In this document: piece after piece, positions 44,936-54,141 of the stretch
Layout: each line of letters starts with the position of its first letter
Position numbering within the stretch: position 1 is the stretch's first letter
Assembly: GCF_030145145.1 (NCBI RefSeq)
Contig: NZ_JAQYWD010000023.1
Span: 39,003-103,002 of the forward strand
Direction of reading: 5' to 3'
DNA length: 64,000 nucleotides
Origin: Desulfobacula sp.
Lineage (GTDB): Bacteria > Desulfobacterota > Desulfobacteria > Desulfobacterales > Desulfobacteraceae
Notes under the pieces: model-generated
What the model was told of the DNA's origin: nothing
What the model saw: only the letters and a program-made list of their open reading frames with translations
Database searches by the model: none
Translations under genes and position numbers: made by a program

Positions 44936-45403
44936 TCACCCCTTCAGATAGCAGACCTCTATCACCACCTTCCCCTTTGTCGTCCTGAAGGGAATCACAA
45001 GAACCTGCTGAGCCCCCTCTATATGCGCTATCAAGACATCCCGGCCCATTTGGGTCTCCACAAACCGGACGGTTACCTTTTTATTCATTTCAGCCATCTT
45101 TGTCATCACATGGCCGGCGACCATATTACTGATTTCACCCACCGCATCAATGATATCTTCGTTGATGCGGGTCATTGTCTCGCCAAACATGGCTGAAACA
45201 ATCCCAAGTATGCTTTTTGCTGAAAAGCTGATGGCGGCCGAGCCGGAAAGATCGCCGGATATTTGCAAAAGTCCTGAAATATCTCCCAGTGCTTTTCGAT
45301 CTTTTTTCAAAAACAACGGTTCCGGTTTTGATTTTACCAATGCCGTTGTCTCAAGAATATGTAAAGTCCCCTCAATGAAGGGATTCACAAGAGCTGCCTC
45401 CAT
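44936..45403 (-). CDS. CheX-family chemotaxis phosphatase-like protein
   Basis: The 155-residue protein matches the CheX/CheC fold. The phosphatase helix motif ExxN appears in AVGEISNMVAGHV, the residues that dephosphorylate CheY-P in characterised members. The region GDLSGSAAISFSAKSI forms the strand-turn typical of the family. No other chemotaxis gene is in the window, so its response-regulator partner lies elsewhere. It converges on the prepilin peptidase gene with 28 bases between stops. Confidence 0.85.
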   Translation of the reverse strand: MEAALVNPFIEGTLHILETTALVKSKPEPLFLKKDRKALGDISGLLQISGDLSGSAAISFSAKSILGIVSAMFGETMTRINEDIIDAVGEISNMVAGHVMTKMAEMNKKVTVRFVETQMGRDVLIAHIEGAQQVLVIPFRTTKGKVVIEVCYLKG

Positions 45404-45482
45404 ATTTACCTCCTATTTTTATTGATTTTAGGAATTTTATTTCTGCCTGGCAACAAATTTAGTCCAAAATATGAATAAATAC

Positions 45483-45511
45483 TTGACACGCACTTCTCAA
45501 CGACGTAACTT
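45483..45511 (+). promoter_or_regulatory. Promoter of the HU gene
   Basis: TTGACA (45483-45488), 17 bases, TAACTT (45506-45511). The ~90-base leader carries a 14-base perfect palindrome TTAGAAATTTCTAA at 45572-45585, which could be an operator or a weak hairpin just before the ribosome site. Confidence 0.6.
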
Positions 45512-45609
45512 ACCCAGAAAAGCTGATTCAATCTAACTTTAGAAAAATGTTTTAATGACGTATTTTGGTCCTTAGAAATTTCTAAAACCTAAAAAAAGGA
45601 GTGATTAAC

Positions 45610-45879
45610 ATGAACAAAGGCGATTTAATCAACAAGGTTTCAGAAGTACTTAGCAGTAAGAAAGAAGCTCAGGCTGCCGTTGACTGCACGATCAAAGCAA
45701 TTACAGATGCGCTTTCTAGTAACGATTCTGTCACGTTGGTTGGCTTTGGGACATTCAAAACCGCTGAAAGAAAAGCCAGAAAAGGAAGAAATCCACAGAC
45801 TGGCAAAGAAATTGATATCCCCGCTAGAAACGTCCCAAAATTTGTTCCCGGAAAAGCATTAAAAGATGCTGTAAAATAA
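45610..45879 (+). CDS. HU-family DNA-binding protein
   Basis: The start is ATG 45610, eight bases behind AAAGGAG; a GTG at 45601 would overlap that site. At 89 residues it is the standard HU length: N-terminal helices ([20 protein letters not shown]), the beta-saddle [20 protein letters not shown], and the arm [19 protein letters not shown] with the Pro that kinks DNA. The protein packages the nucleoid. It stands alone with its own promoter and a terminator-like hairpin 9 bases behind the stop. Confidence 0.97.
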   Translation: MNKGDLINKVSEVLSSKKEAQAAVDCTIKAITDALSSNDSVTLVGFGTFKTAERKARKGRNPQTGKEIDIPARNVPKFVPGKALKDAVK

Positions 45880-45888
45880 ATCGATTTC

Positions 45889-45926
45889 ATTCAGGCAGTA
45901 TATCATCACTTCAATACTGCCTGAAT
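45889..45926. terminator. Hairpin between the HU and exonuclease I genes
   Basis: Perfect 13-bp stem ATTCAGGCAGTAT/ATACTGCCTGAAT with a 12-base loop. It lies between two convergent genes; the flanks are A/T-rich but the T-tracts are weak, so it may act in both directions. Confidence 0.65.
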
Positions 45927-45976
45927 AATAATCATACCATTTCAAAAGACATCGTCATTACATCTGGTTTAACGAT

Positions 45977-47416
45977 TTATTCCGTCTGAGGGGACATAAT
46001 TGATTGGTTTTCTATGTATGTTTTTAGCCAGTTAAGCGTGTTTATTTGATCCTGATTCGGATTTATAATTGACCGTTCCAGTTCTTCTAACTCTTGCAAC
46101 CCGCGTTGGCAATTAAATTTTACATCATTTTTATACCCGATAATCTGATCTTCTTTCAGAGAAGATCTTAGCCGGTTTAAAAACAGAGGATCTTCAGTCT
46201 CTTTTGTCTGATCGGCGTTACACTCAAAATTTCTTGCCAGAATACGCTGGGCAAGAATCCGTATCCTTGGGGATGTCATCTGGGTTAAGAGGTCTTGCTT
46301 TTGACCGTCCCGGGTCTTGTGAAATAGATTAATCTGCTTTTTCTCCCCGGCGGAAAAAAAACCCTCCTGATACAGGGCTGCATCCGGGTCTATATTGGGC
46401 ACAAACGGGTATTTGTAGGCACGGTGATACTGTATAACGCCAAAAAATTTTTCCCAGTGACGACAAATTTTCTCGATGTTGTCATTGGCAGATTGCCGTG
46501 AGGTTTCAGGCAGTTTATGCCAGAATCTTTCCAGGGGCGGCAATACAATCAATGCATCCCCGGGCCGCTTTCTTATCACAAAGGTCTCTTTTACATCCAC
46601 ATCCCGACCCAGAATATCGTCAGAATCAATTCGTAACCACAAGGTCTGGTTTTTATATGGCAACGAATGCCCCAGAAGGACAACCGGTGCCATGAAATTT
46701 ACTTGTGACCCAAAAGAAGTAGACATCATCAAACCCACTTTAAATCCCTGGGATTGGATATGAAATCCATTTTCAATACGGTTTATTCTGACGTCATCCC
46801 GGGTTTTATTAAAAAAATCAAGACAGTAATTCCAGATATCCGTTTGCTGAGCCAATTTTTTGCTGAGCCCAAGCACCGCTTCAACATCATTCATGGCTTC
46901 ATGTGCCCTGCCGGATGTTACAAACTGATTTTCCCTGGTGATCAAATCAAGCTTCAAACTTGGTTTACCATCAACGTGAGGCCAGGTTAACCCCGTGGGA
47001 TGAAAGACCCTGAAAACAACAGCGATGGGTAGAATATCCATCCGGCAGCAACCATTGCCGTATTGGTGCAGATAGGGGTCTAAAAGGTTGCGATAAAACA
47101 GAAACCGTAAAAACACATCGTCAAACCCAAGTGAATTATACCCCAGACTTATGGTACCCGGCGTATTTACCAGGGCATGAATATGGCGTGCCGCTGCATA
47201 CTCACTGACCCCAAGCGCTAATTCTTCATAGGTTAATCCATGGGTCAAAAAAGCGCCTGGCGATGGCACGATATCTTTACGCAACTGAATGGTGATCGTT
47301 TGCCTGTTGATTTCGTTGAAGTCAAGGTCCGTTCGGATGCAGGCAAAGGTTAAAACCTGATCAAATGCAGGGTTTAAACCGCTGGTTTCAATATCATAAA
47401 ACAGATAGGTTTTCAT
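45977..47416 (-). CDS. sbcB: Exonuclease I (SbcB-like)
   Basis: The 479-residue enzyme degrades single-stranded DNA 3' to 5' in recombination and mismatch repair. It has the DnaQ-type Exo I motif FYDIETSGLNPAFDQVLTF, Exo II in SLGYNSLGFDDVFLRFLF, and Exo III around GRAHEAMNDVEAVLGL, followed by the SH3-like and C-terminal helical domains that distinguish SbcB from shorter DnaQ proteins. Length equals the E. coli protein (475). SbcB is best known from gammaproteobacteria. Confidence 0.9.
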   Translation of the reverse strand: MKTYLFYDIETSGLNPAFDQVLTFACIRTDLDFNEINRQTITIQLRKDIVPSPGAFLTHGLTYEELALGVSEYAAARHIHALVNTPGTISLGYNSLGFDDVFLRFLFYRNLLDPYLHQYGNGCCRMDILPIAVVFRVFHPTGLTWPHVDGKPSLKLDLITRENQFVTSGRAHEAMNDVEAVLGLSKKLAQQTDIWNYCLDFFNKTRDDVRINRIENGFHIQSQGFKVGLMMSTSFGSQVNFMAPVVLLGHSLPYKNQTLWLRIDSDDILGRDVDVKETFVIRKRPGDALIVLPPLERFWHKLPETSRQSANDNIEKICRHWEKFFGVIQYHRAYKYPFVPNIDPDAALYQEGFFSAGEKKQINLFHKTRDGQKQDLLTQMTSPRIRILAQRILARNFECNADQTKETEDPLFLNRLRSSLKEDQIIGYKNDVKFNCQRGLQELEELERSIINPNQDQINTLNWLKTYIENQSIMSPQTE

Positions 47417-47436
47417 CTTTTATTCCCAACACAAAA

Positions 47437-47459
47437 AGGGACAAAAAAAATTTGTCCCT
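47437..47459 (-). terminator. Rho-independent terminator of rplM-rpsI
   Basis: On the minus strand the stem AGGGACAAA/TTTGTCCCT (9 bp, loop of five T) is followed by TTTTGTG. It lies ~40 bases behind the rpsI stop. Confidence 0.75.
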
Positions 47460-47499
47460 GATGAACTTGTGTAAGACGGATAAATTGTATAAAAAAAGA

Positions 47500-47895
47500 C
47501 TATCTTTTCGAAAACTGAAAGCTTGCTCTTGCGCCTTTTTTACCGTATTTTTTACGCTCTTTGCTTCTGGAATCCCTGGTAAGAAATCCCGCACTTTTCA
47601 AAACCCCTCTAAGATCAGGATCTGAAAGTTCAAGCGCTTTGGAGACACCCAGGCGAATGGCACCGGCTTGCCCGGATTTTCCGCCTCCCATGACCGTAAC
47701 CTTAATGTCAAAAGCATCGCTTTTTTCAGTAAGTTCCAAAGGAGATAAAAGCAAATCTCTTGTTACATTCAATTCAAAGTATTCGTTCAGACCTTTATTA
47801 TTGATAATAATCTTACCATTACCAGGCGTTAACCAGACCTTGGCCACAGAATCTTTTCTTTTCCCCGTCGCGTAAAATACGTTTCCACTTTCCAT
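47500..47895 (-). CDS. rpsI: 30S ribosomal protein S9 (uS9)
   Basis: The 131-residue product begins with [20 protein letters not shown] and ends with the basic C-terminal tail [20 protein letters not shown] followed by SKR, the tail that reaches the P-site tRNA in the 30S subunit. It follows rplM by 25 bases, the universal gene pair. A clear terminator closes the unit. Confidence 0.98.
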   Translation of the reverse strand: MESGNVFYATGKRKDSVAKVWLTPGNGKIIINNKGLNEYFELNVTRDLLLSPLELTEKSDAFDIKVTVMGGGKSGQAGAIRLGVSKALELSDPDLRGVLKSAGFLTRDSRSKERKKYGKKGARASFQFSKR

Positions 47896-47920
47896 TGATA
47901 ATTATCGCGTCCTTTATTCC

Positions 47921-48364
47921 TTAAATTTCGACAACTTCAGGTTTTTGAGCAGCATGCGGATGCTGATCCCCTGTATAAACAAATAATTTTTTGCCAAGTT
48001 TTCTACCGAGTCGATTTTTAGGAAGCATCCCTTTAACAGCACGCCTTATCAACTCTTCCGGCCTTTTCTCCATCAATTCTTTTGCTGTGGTGGATTTAAT
48101 ACCGCCCACATACCCTGAATGACGATAATATTTTTTTTGTTCCAGCTTATTTCCGGTCATAAGGATTTTGTCAGCATTGATGACAATAATCCAGTCACCG
48201 GTATCCACATGGGGCGTAAAAAGGGGATTATGTTTCCCACGGATTCTGTATGCCACCTGGGATGCAAGCCTGCCAAGAATTTTATCCTTTGCGTCAACAA
48301 TGCACCAATTTTCTTTGTTGTCTGATCTTTTTGCACTATATGTATATTTTTTCAATTTCCTCAA
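47921..48364 (-). CDS. rplM: 50S ribosomal protein L13 (uL13)
   Basis: The 147-residue product has the L13 pattern: [20 protein letters not shown] near residue 20, [29 protein letters not shown], and [20 protein letters not shown] toward the C-terminus. It is an early-assembly protein of the large subunit and the first gene of the rplM-rpsI pair. Confidence 0.98.
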   Translation of the reverse strand: MRKLKKYTYSAKRSDNKENWCIVDAKDKILGRLASQVAYRIRGKHNPLFTPHVDTGDWIIVINADKILMTGNKLEQKKYYRHSGYVGGIKSTTAKELMEKRPEELIRRAVKGMLPKNRLGRKLGKKLFVYTGDQHPHAAQKPEVVEI

Positions 48365-48428
48365 CGCTCCTCTTCATAAACACAATCAGGTGAAACTACA
48401 TAATTTTTATACCCATGTCAAGCTAAAT

Positions 48429-48947
48429 TTACAATTCTATTTGTTTTTCCGTTTGCAATTTACGATTGCCAGACCCTTTTGCCTCTTTCCCGGTGGATAG
48501 TTTGCTTGAGGTCTTGCACGTCACTTCAGCATTTAATATACCGCCGTTTTCAACAATAAGGTCTTTGCACTCTACTTTGCCGGCGCAGGTCCCCGTGGCC
48601 AGTATAATCAACTCCTTAGATGCGATAACGTCCCCTTGAAAATTTCCGCCAATGGTCATACTCGATACGGTTGTCGCACTGGACGTTACCTGGCCGTCCT
48701 CGGCAATAATCACTGTGTTCCCTTCAATCGTACCAAACACCTGACCTTTGATGATCAATTTCCCGCTGCTGAATATTGCCCCTTCAATCTTCAATTCTTT
48801 ATCAATAATTGAAAGGTTTTCATTCTTTTTCTTTCCCACTTCATATCTCCCTTTATATGAATACCCAGAACTCTTTTCTAGCGTGTCATTGTTTGGCACA
48901 CCACCATACATCACCGCGGTTACTTTATCCCGCTCAGCTTGTTTCAT
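48429..48947 (-). CDS. Bactofilin (polymer-forming cytoskeletal protein)
   Basis: This 172-residue protein has a ~45-residue flexible, charged N-terminus and then the bactofilin right-handed beta-helix: LKIEGAIFSSGKLIIKGQVF, GTIEGNTVIIAEDGQVTS, GNFQGDVIASKELIILATG and KVECKDLIVENGGILNAE. Each turn repeats about every 17-18 residues with small residues at the corners. Bactofilins polymerise without nucleotide and place cell-wall enzymes. It lies nine bases behind a transmembrane protein gene, and an L,D-transpeptidase gene lies just upstream. Confidence 0.88.
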   Translation of the reverse strand: MKQAERDKVTAVMYGGVPNNDTLEKSSGYSYKGRYEVGKKKNENLSIIDKELKIEGAIFSSGKLIIKGQVFGTIEGNTVIIAEDGQVTSSATTVSSMTIGGNFQGDVIASKELIILATGTCAGKVECKDLIVENGGILNAEVTCKTSSKLSTGKEAKGSGNRKLQTEKQIEL

Positions 48948-48956
48948 CTGCGGTCC

Positions 48957-49856
48957 TTATTCAGCGCCGGTAATATTGATCAATTTATCGCATATCAAAT
49001 CACCCTGGTTATTAAAAATAAAAATAGATGCCTGTTTAAAACCCTCGGGGTCCACTTTATGTTTAACCCTGAATTCAACCGGTTTAAAATGAGAAATCGA
49101 AAAGTACTGCCCTTTTTTGTAGTCTGAAGGCATCCCATTTTTAACGATTGCCGAAGGGATGACAAGCCACTGATCTTCAAGTCCAGTCTCGGGTTTTAAC
49201 AGGGCAAATATTCTTCCTGAAACCTCTCCACGCGTTTTGGATACATTCCGGATGTCAAATCGAACCAGCACATGGCCAGTTGTGCCATCACTTGTTACGG
49301 TGAATTTCTCTATGGAAATTATTTTTTGACGTGTCTTAGCGGCTTCAATCGTTGCAGATGCGCCAGGCGGTTGCCCCTCCAGTCCTGATGGTAACCGGCC
49401 TTTTTGCTGTTCAACCGTTGAGGGTGAATTCGGTTGCCCCCCATCTTCAAACACCACCGGGGAAGGCATATTGTGTTTCTTTAAAACCAATGGGAGGGGG
49501 GGGGGAATCGGTTCGACAACGGCCTCCGGGTCTTTTCCGGAAATCACAAGCCTTGCCATCAGCACTTCTTTTTCCCGGATCAGCGCATCCACATTTCTTT
49601 CAGCCGCAACAAGTCTATTTCTAAGCTGATTGCCGCCCCGGGATTCCTTTGTATAAAGAGAATAAAACACGACCGCGGCCACACAACACCCCATAGTGGC
49701 AACAGACAACATCCATACAAGAACTTTTAAATAGTCCCCGGAGTTCATCTCTCCGAAATCATCAATCACTATAATTCTTGTCTTTCGTTCCTTCTTATAG
49801 GGTTTGGGTTTGGATCGTGCTATTTCTCTTTCCAACTCCCTTGATATATCATCCAT
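48957..49856 (-). CDS. Single-pass membrane protein of unknown function
   Basis: I do not recognise this 299-residue protein. A basic cytoplasmic tail (residues 1-40, KPKPYKKERKTRIIVIDDFG) precedes one helix at about 43-68. A short coiled coil (RLVAAERNVDALIREKEVL), a Pro-rich linker and a C-terminal beta-rich domain (about 180-299) then lie in the periplasm. The C-terminal domain has VRFDIRNVSKTRGEVSGRIF and resembles FxLYD- or DUF-type beta sandwiches. It is encoded between the bactofilin and L,D-transpeptidase genes, so it could connect a cytoplasmic filament to wall synthesis. That is inference from position and topology. Confidence 0.65.
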   Translation of the reverse strand: MDDISRELEREIARSKPKPYKKERKTRIIVIDDFGEMNSGDYLKVLVWMLSVATMGCCVAAVVFYSLYTKESRGGNQLRNRLVAAERNVDALIREKEVLMARLVISGKDPEAVVEPIPPPLPLVLKKHNMPSPVVFEDGGQPNSPSTVEQQKGRLPSGLEGQPPGASATIEAAKTRQKIISIEKFTVTSDGTTGHVLVRFDIRNVSKTRGEVSGRIFALLKPETGLEDQWLVIPSAIVKNGMPSDYKKGQYFSISHFKPVEFRVKHKVDPEGFKQASIFIFNNQGDLICDKLINITGAE

Positions 49857-49958
49857 AATCCGCCTTGATTAACCCTTCTTCACCATTTGGTTTCCTGGAC
49901 CGCCAATCACTGAGTGTGCACGTTTAAAAAAACCTCTGCCCTGGCAATGGACCGGACA

Positions 49959-51014
49959 TTACCGTGACGTCTCAAGGGGAAACACGTGCGCTTCTGCCAT
50001 TGGTTCTTTTTTCCCCCTAAGTCGAATGAGCGTTCGTGCCGCGGCAATCAGAGGTGTTTTAGCCGATTCAAATTTTTTTGAAACGGTTTGAAACATCTCA
50101 CCGATAATTTTATACTGATCGTTTTGGTTTTCCAGAAATAATTTTTTTTCCCCTATCCATAGGGTGTTGTTTTTATGCGTTAAAAAATAATCAAAGACAA
50201 CAACGAAAACCCGGTTGTGATAATAAATCCCGGTTGTGTCCATTTTTACCCTCAGATGGGGAACCGGTTTGTTTGCCTGCTTTCTTATGCTGAGCCACTG
50301 GTCCCACCAGTGGATATCCGGCAGGTCTTCAGGGGAATAAAAGGATACATAGTCATGATGACTTCCGTTTTCAGTGGCAGCCGTCCACTGGGTCAATATG
50401 CGTCCAATGTCCTGGGCCTGTTTGATCCGGGCCGGGCTTTCCACCCGCTTTATTTCCTGAACAATAATCACCGGCGTTTTATCAAGGCTTACATAGCCTG
50501 AAAGCTTTAGGATATCAGAATTTTCCAGGGCAATGCATCCATTCGAATCCCTGGGTTTGAGGGGTTTATTTGTACCATGTATCCAGATTGCCGAACCACT
50601 TTTCCCTGCTCTTTTATCTAGAAAATTGGGATAATCGGTGGGAAATGCTTTTTTTCCATATATTGGGGACAAGTATTTATCTTCATATTCATTTTTCAAA
50701 AAATAAATACCCTCGGGTGTTCGCTTGTCCCCGGCCTTTAATTTATCCCCATATGCCTCGCCGGTTGAGCAGGGGGCCTGAAACAGAACAAACAATGCAT
50801 TGGTCTTACCCCCATAAACAAAAAGGGTTTGGCTCTTTTTCTCCACCAAAATAACCGGTTCATTTTCAGGCAATTGAATAATGGTAGAAGGAAATGGCTG
50901 CCCAGCACAAAAAGCAATCGGTGCCATCGTAAAAAAAAGGATCCCTGCAAAGAATATAACCAAAATATTACACGTATTGAACCGTATAGTTTGTTTCATA
51001 TCCATTAACAACAC
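49959..51014 (-). CDS. L,D-transpeptidase (YkuD) family protein
   Basis: The 351-residue protein has a signal anchor near residues 15-35 and a YkuD domain at about 55-190. The active site has the usual form: IWIHGTNKPLKPRDSNGCIA with His and the catalytic Cys of the SxGC-type motif. A C-terminal domain (about 215-330) looks NTF2-like (WTAATENGSHHDYVSFYS, NRVFVVVFDYFLTH). Such proteins form 3-3 cross-links or attach proteins to peptidoglycan. The start is uncertain (GTG 51014, or ATG 51005 or 50999). It follows ruvB by nine bases. Confidence 0.85.
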   Translation of the reverse strand: MLLMDMKQTIRFNTCNILVIFFAGILFFTMAPIAFCAGQPFPSTIIQLPENEPVILVEKKSQTLFVYGGKTNALFVLFQAPCSTGEAYGDKLKAGDKRTPEGIYFLKNEYEDKYLSPIYGKKAFPTDYPNFLDKRAGKSGSAIWIHGTNKPLKPRDSNGCIALENSDILKLSGYVSLDKTPVIIVQEIKRVESPARIKQAQDIGRILTQWTAATENGSHHDYVSFYSPEDLPDIHWWDQWLSIRKQANKPVPHLRVKMDTTGIYYHNRVFVVVFDYFLTHKNNTLWIGEKKLFLENQNDQYKIIGEMFQTVSKKFESAKTPLIAAARTLIRLRGKKEPMAEAHVFPLETSR

Positions 51015-51023
51015 TGTCTCAGT

Positions 51024-52049
51024 CTAGGGGTTAAGTTTAAGATGGCGATGGGCGGTTTCCGATGTTTTTCTACCACTGGATGTTCGAAGGACAAAACCGA
51101 TTTTCAAAAGAAAGGGCTCCACCACATCCACAAGTGTGTCGGTTTCTTCCTGCAGTGTTGCAGAGATGGCTTCAATCCCCACAGGCCCCCCCTTATAAAA
51201 GGTAACGATTGTTTTCAGATAATTCCGGTCAAGGGATGTCAACCCCAGTGAATCAATCCCCTCAAGTTCAAGTGCCGCCCTTACACTGGCTTTGGTCACC
51301 TTTCCATCCAATTTCACCTGGGAATAATCCCTGACTCTTTTTAACAGCCTATTGGCAATCCTCGGGGTCCCCCTGGACCTTTCAGCGAGTTCAAGGGCCC
51401 CATCATTGGAGATGAGAGTATTCAAAAGCACAGCAGACCGCAGAATAATCACAACCAGTTGTTCCTTTGAATAAAAATCCAAGGTACGGAAAATACCAAA
51501 CCGATCCCTTAACGGAGAGGATAAAAGCCCCACTCGGGTAGTTGCACCAATCAGGACAAATTGTTTCAGACGGTATCGATGGCTTCTGGCATGAATGCCC
51601 TTGTCAAATATAAAATCCACGGCATAATCTTCCATGGCAGGGTATAAAAACTCTTCAACCACCTTTGGGATTCGATGAATTTCGTCTATGAAAAGAATAT
51701 CCCCTTCACCCAGGTTGGTCAATATTCCGATGAGGTCTCCCCCTTTCTCCAAAGTGGGACCAGACGTGATGGTTAGCTCTTTTTCCATTTCATAGGCAAT
51801 AATATGGGAAATGGTTGTTTTGCCCAAACCGGGGGGTCCATGCAGCAAAATGTGTTCTAACGGCTCATTCCTCATTTTAGCTGCCTGTATGGCGATTTTC
51901 AATGTTTCTACGGCATCCTTCTGTCCCACGTATTCTTTAAAACTGGTGGGTCTTAACGATACGATATCAGAGGATAAATCATAGGAAGTACTGTTGGACG
52001 TAACAATTCCCTTTTTCTCAGAAGAATAGGAAATAATATCATCAGTCAT
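51024..52049 (-). CDS. ruvB: Holliday junction helicase RuvB
   Basis: The 341-residue AAA+ motor drives branch migration with RuvA. Walker A is GPPGLGKTT, Walker B FIDEIHR, and sensor 1 is in [20 protein letters not shown]. The C-terminal winged helix ends [13 protein letters not shown]. Length and order match RuvB. It follows ruvA by seven bases, completing ruvC-ruvA-ruvB. Confidence 0.98.
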   Translation of the reverse strand: MTDDIISYSSEKKGIVTSNSTSYDLSSDIVSLRPTSFKEYVGQKDAVETLKIAIQAAKMRNEPLEHILLHGPPGLGKTTISHIIAYEMEKELTITSGPTLEKGGDLIGILTNLGEGDILFIDEIHRIPKVVEEFLYPAMEDYAVDFIFDKGIHARSHRYRLKQFVLIGATTRVGLLSSPLRDRFGIFRTLDFYSKEQLVVIILRSAVLLNTLISNDGALELAERSRGTPRIANRLLKRVRDYSQVKLDGKVTKASVRAALELEGIDSLGLTSLDRNYLKTIVTFYKGGPVGIEAISATLQEETDTLVDVVEPFLLKIGFVLRTSSGRKTSETAHRHLKLNP

Positions 52050-52056
52050 GTTTTAT

Positions 52057-52686
52057 CTATTCTCTCCCAAATATCTCATCAAATAGTTCTTCGGGTGTTG
52101 AAATCGATCCATTCCTTTCAAACGCTTCCCTGACCATTCTTTTGGCAGATGCAGAAGAATGCCCCAACTGTTCAACAAGAACATCTTCAACCTGCTGACC
52201 GATATCCGGTATCTCAGCCACCGAAGAATCGGTATCACTCGCCTTTGCTTCGCCTGCAAGGCTCACAAACTTTTCAACTTTTCCATGAAGGGTGGCGATA
52301 ATTTTTTCAGCCGTTCGTTTACCGATCCCACTTAACCCCGTCAAAAATGAGACATCTTTCTTTTCAATGGCCCTTGCAATCTCATTGGCCGGCCGTGTCA
52401 TCGCTTTCACCGCTTTCATGGGGCCAATGGCATCCACGGTAATAAATGTTTGGAAGAATGCTTTGTCCCCAGGGGTTTCAAAGCCAATAAGAACGGGTTT
52501 GGGTTGTCTCTCTGTCTGATGATAATACACATATAAAGCGATGGGGTTTTCTTTGGAATCCTGAGACCTCAGTTTTTCAACCATTTGAGGATTCAACAAC
52601 ACCTCATATCCGATATGACCCGCAAGCAGCAAAATACCATCGGATTCAAACTGCAGAATGGTCCCTTCAAGATACCCGATCATCAC
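52057..52686 (-). CDS. ruvA: Holliday junction protein RuvA
   Basis: The 209-residue protein binds four-way junctions as a tetramer. It starts MIGYLEGTILQFESDGILLL (OB domain), has the tandem helix-hairpin-helix elements around FLTGLSGIGKRTAEKIIATL, and a C-terminal RuvB-contact domain that ends in the FDEIFGRE segment. It overlaps the ruvC stop by ATGA-type four bases, so translation is coupled. Confidence 0.97.
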   Translation of the reverse strand: MMIGYLEGTILQFESDGILLLAGHIGYEVLLNPQMVEKLRSQDSKENPIALYVYYHQTERQPKPVLIGFETPGDKAFFQTFITVDAIGPMKAVKAMTRPANEIARAIEKKDVSFLTGLSGIGKRTAEKIIATLHGKVEKFVSLAGEAKASDTDSSVAEIPDIGQQVEDVLVEQLGHSSASAKRMVREAFERNGSISTPEELFDEIFGRE

Positions 52687-53165
52687 ATCCTTTTATATCT
52701 GTAATATCCTGCCAAAGCCAGCCCCAGCGCATCGGACGCATGAAAGGGCCGAATCGGTTCAGCATGTGCCAATATGTTTCGAACAGCCCGTTCCACTTGA
52801 TATTTGTCTGCACTCCCATTTCCTGACACAATTTTTTTAACTTCCCTCACAGAAATTTCTTCCACATCAAGCCCTGCTTTAAAGGCGGCCACAAGCAGAA
52901 CACCAGACACTTTACCCAGCATAATACCAGATCCAGGGTATTTTTCCAAAGAGTAGATATCTTCTATCACAACATGATCAGGTTGTTGCTGACAAAGAAA
53001 GTCTAGGATTTTAGAATAAATCGTGTGAAGTCTGAAATGAATCGGGTCTTTTGCCTCAGTGGATATGCTGCCAAAAGAATACCCAAGAATTTTTTGGCTG
53101 TTCCCCTCTATAACACCAATACCGGTGCCAGCCAGCCCCGGGTCAATACCGACTACTTTTACCAT
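52683..53165 (-). CDS. ruvC: Holliday junction resolvase RuvC
   Basis: The 160-residue endonuclease cuts junctions symmetrically. The catalytic acids are in place: Asp8 (GIDPGLAGTG), a Glu in VVIEDIYS, and the C-terminal Asp of HASDALGLALAGYY. The length fits the family. It heads the ruvCAB run and lies 15 bases behind the cpoB gene, so the DNA-repair and Tol-Pal units might share read-through transcription. Confidence 0.97.
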   Translation of the reverse strand: MVKVVGIDPGLAGTGIGVIEGNSQKILGYSFGSISTEAKDPIHFRLHTIYSKILDFLCQQQPDHVVIEDIYSLEKYPGSGIMLGKVSGVLLVAAFKAGLDVEEISVREVKKIVSGNGSADKYQVERAVRNILAHAEPIRPFHASDALGLALAGYYRYKRM

Positions 53166-53180
53166 AAAATTTGGATAGAA

Positions 53181-54059
53181 TTAATTTAAAGTTTTTAATT
53201 TCTTTTGGGCAAATTTCGCTTCATTTGAGTTGGGATGTTTTTTTATCAGCTCTTTCAGGATAAGCCTTGCATTGGCTTTTTCACCCAGTTCTGCAAACGC
53301 ATATCCTTGTTTCAGCCTTGCTGCGGCCAACTTATTGCTGTTGGGATACAGTTCTAAAACTTTCTGGTACTCCAGAATCGCCTTTTCAAACCATTTTTCA
53401 AAATAATAACTGTCGGCAATCCAGAATCTGGCGTTGTCCGCATTATCAGACTGGGGATATTTATTGATAAAATTCTCAAACTGAATGCGGGCATTTTCCT
53501 TATCCCCATCATCAAATAGTTTCTTTGCAAACGCATATAATTTCTGTTCAGAATTGTTTCCGGAGGCTTCATCAGATGCCGATTTTTTCTCCATTTCCCC
53601 GGGGATGGACGGTTCAAACCCCATATATTTTTCAAGCTGGGTCAACCGTCCATCATTTTTTGAAATCGCCTGATCAAATCTATCAAATTGATTCTCAATT
53701 AATTCACTATCTTTAGGACTGTATTCTGAAACGCCGTGATTCATTTCTTCTATCTGCCCCTGGAGCTTCTGAAAATCTGATCTCAGGGTCTGAATCGTAT
53801 ATTTCATTTCCGCATATTCTTCCTGGCTAATACTGTGGCTTGTGTTTAATCTTGTTTCAATATTCTCAAGATCTGCCTTAACCTTCAAAAGATTTTGTTC
53901 ATTTTGAACAGCAGCTTTCGTTTGCCGGGTCATTTTACGAGCAGTTTCCATTTCAAGGGCTGCCACCCTGTTTTCCAGGGACATAAAACTCTCGGACTCC
54001 ACACAACCGGTGCAGAAGAATAAAATGATCACAATATATAAAAAATATTTTACGTTCAT
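53181..54059 (-). CDS. cpoB: Tol-Pal system protein CpoB/YbgF
   Basis: I start at ATG 54059: GGAG lies nine bases upstream and the N-terminus is then a lipoprotein signal with lipobox FFCTGC; the longer frame (54119) hides it. In 292 residues a coiled coil (about 30-150) is followed by TPR units such as NARFWIADSYYFEKWFEKAI and AAARLKQGYAFAELGEKANA. CpoB coordinates outer-membrane constriction with septal wall synthesis. E. coli CpoB is a soluble periplasmic protein, so the lipid anchor is a difference. Confidence 0.9.
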   Translation of the reverse strand: MNVKYFLYIVIILFFCTGCVESESFMSLENRVAALEMETARKMTRQTKAAVQNEQNLLKVKADLENIETRLNTSHSISQEEYAEMKYTIQTLRSDFQKLQGQIEEMNHGVSEYSPKDSELIENQFDRFDQAISKNDGRLTQLEKYMGFEPSIPGEMEKKSASDEASGNNSEQKLYAFAKKLFDDGDKENARIQFENFINKYPQSDNADNARFWIADSYYFEKWFEKAILEYQKVLELYPNSNKLAAARLKQGYAFAELGEKANARLILKELIKKHPNSNEAKFAQKKLKTLN

Positions 54060-54141
54060 AACCAAACTCCAACAATCACAAGATAGAACATGGGAACAGA
54101 TGGTACATCTGCCCCCCATAATTTTCTATTGTTCCAATTGA

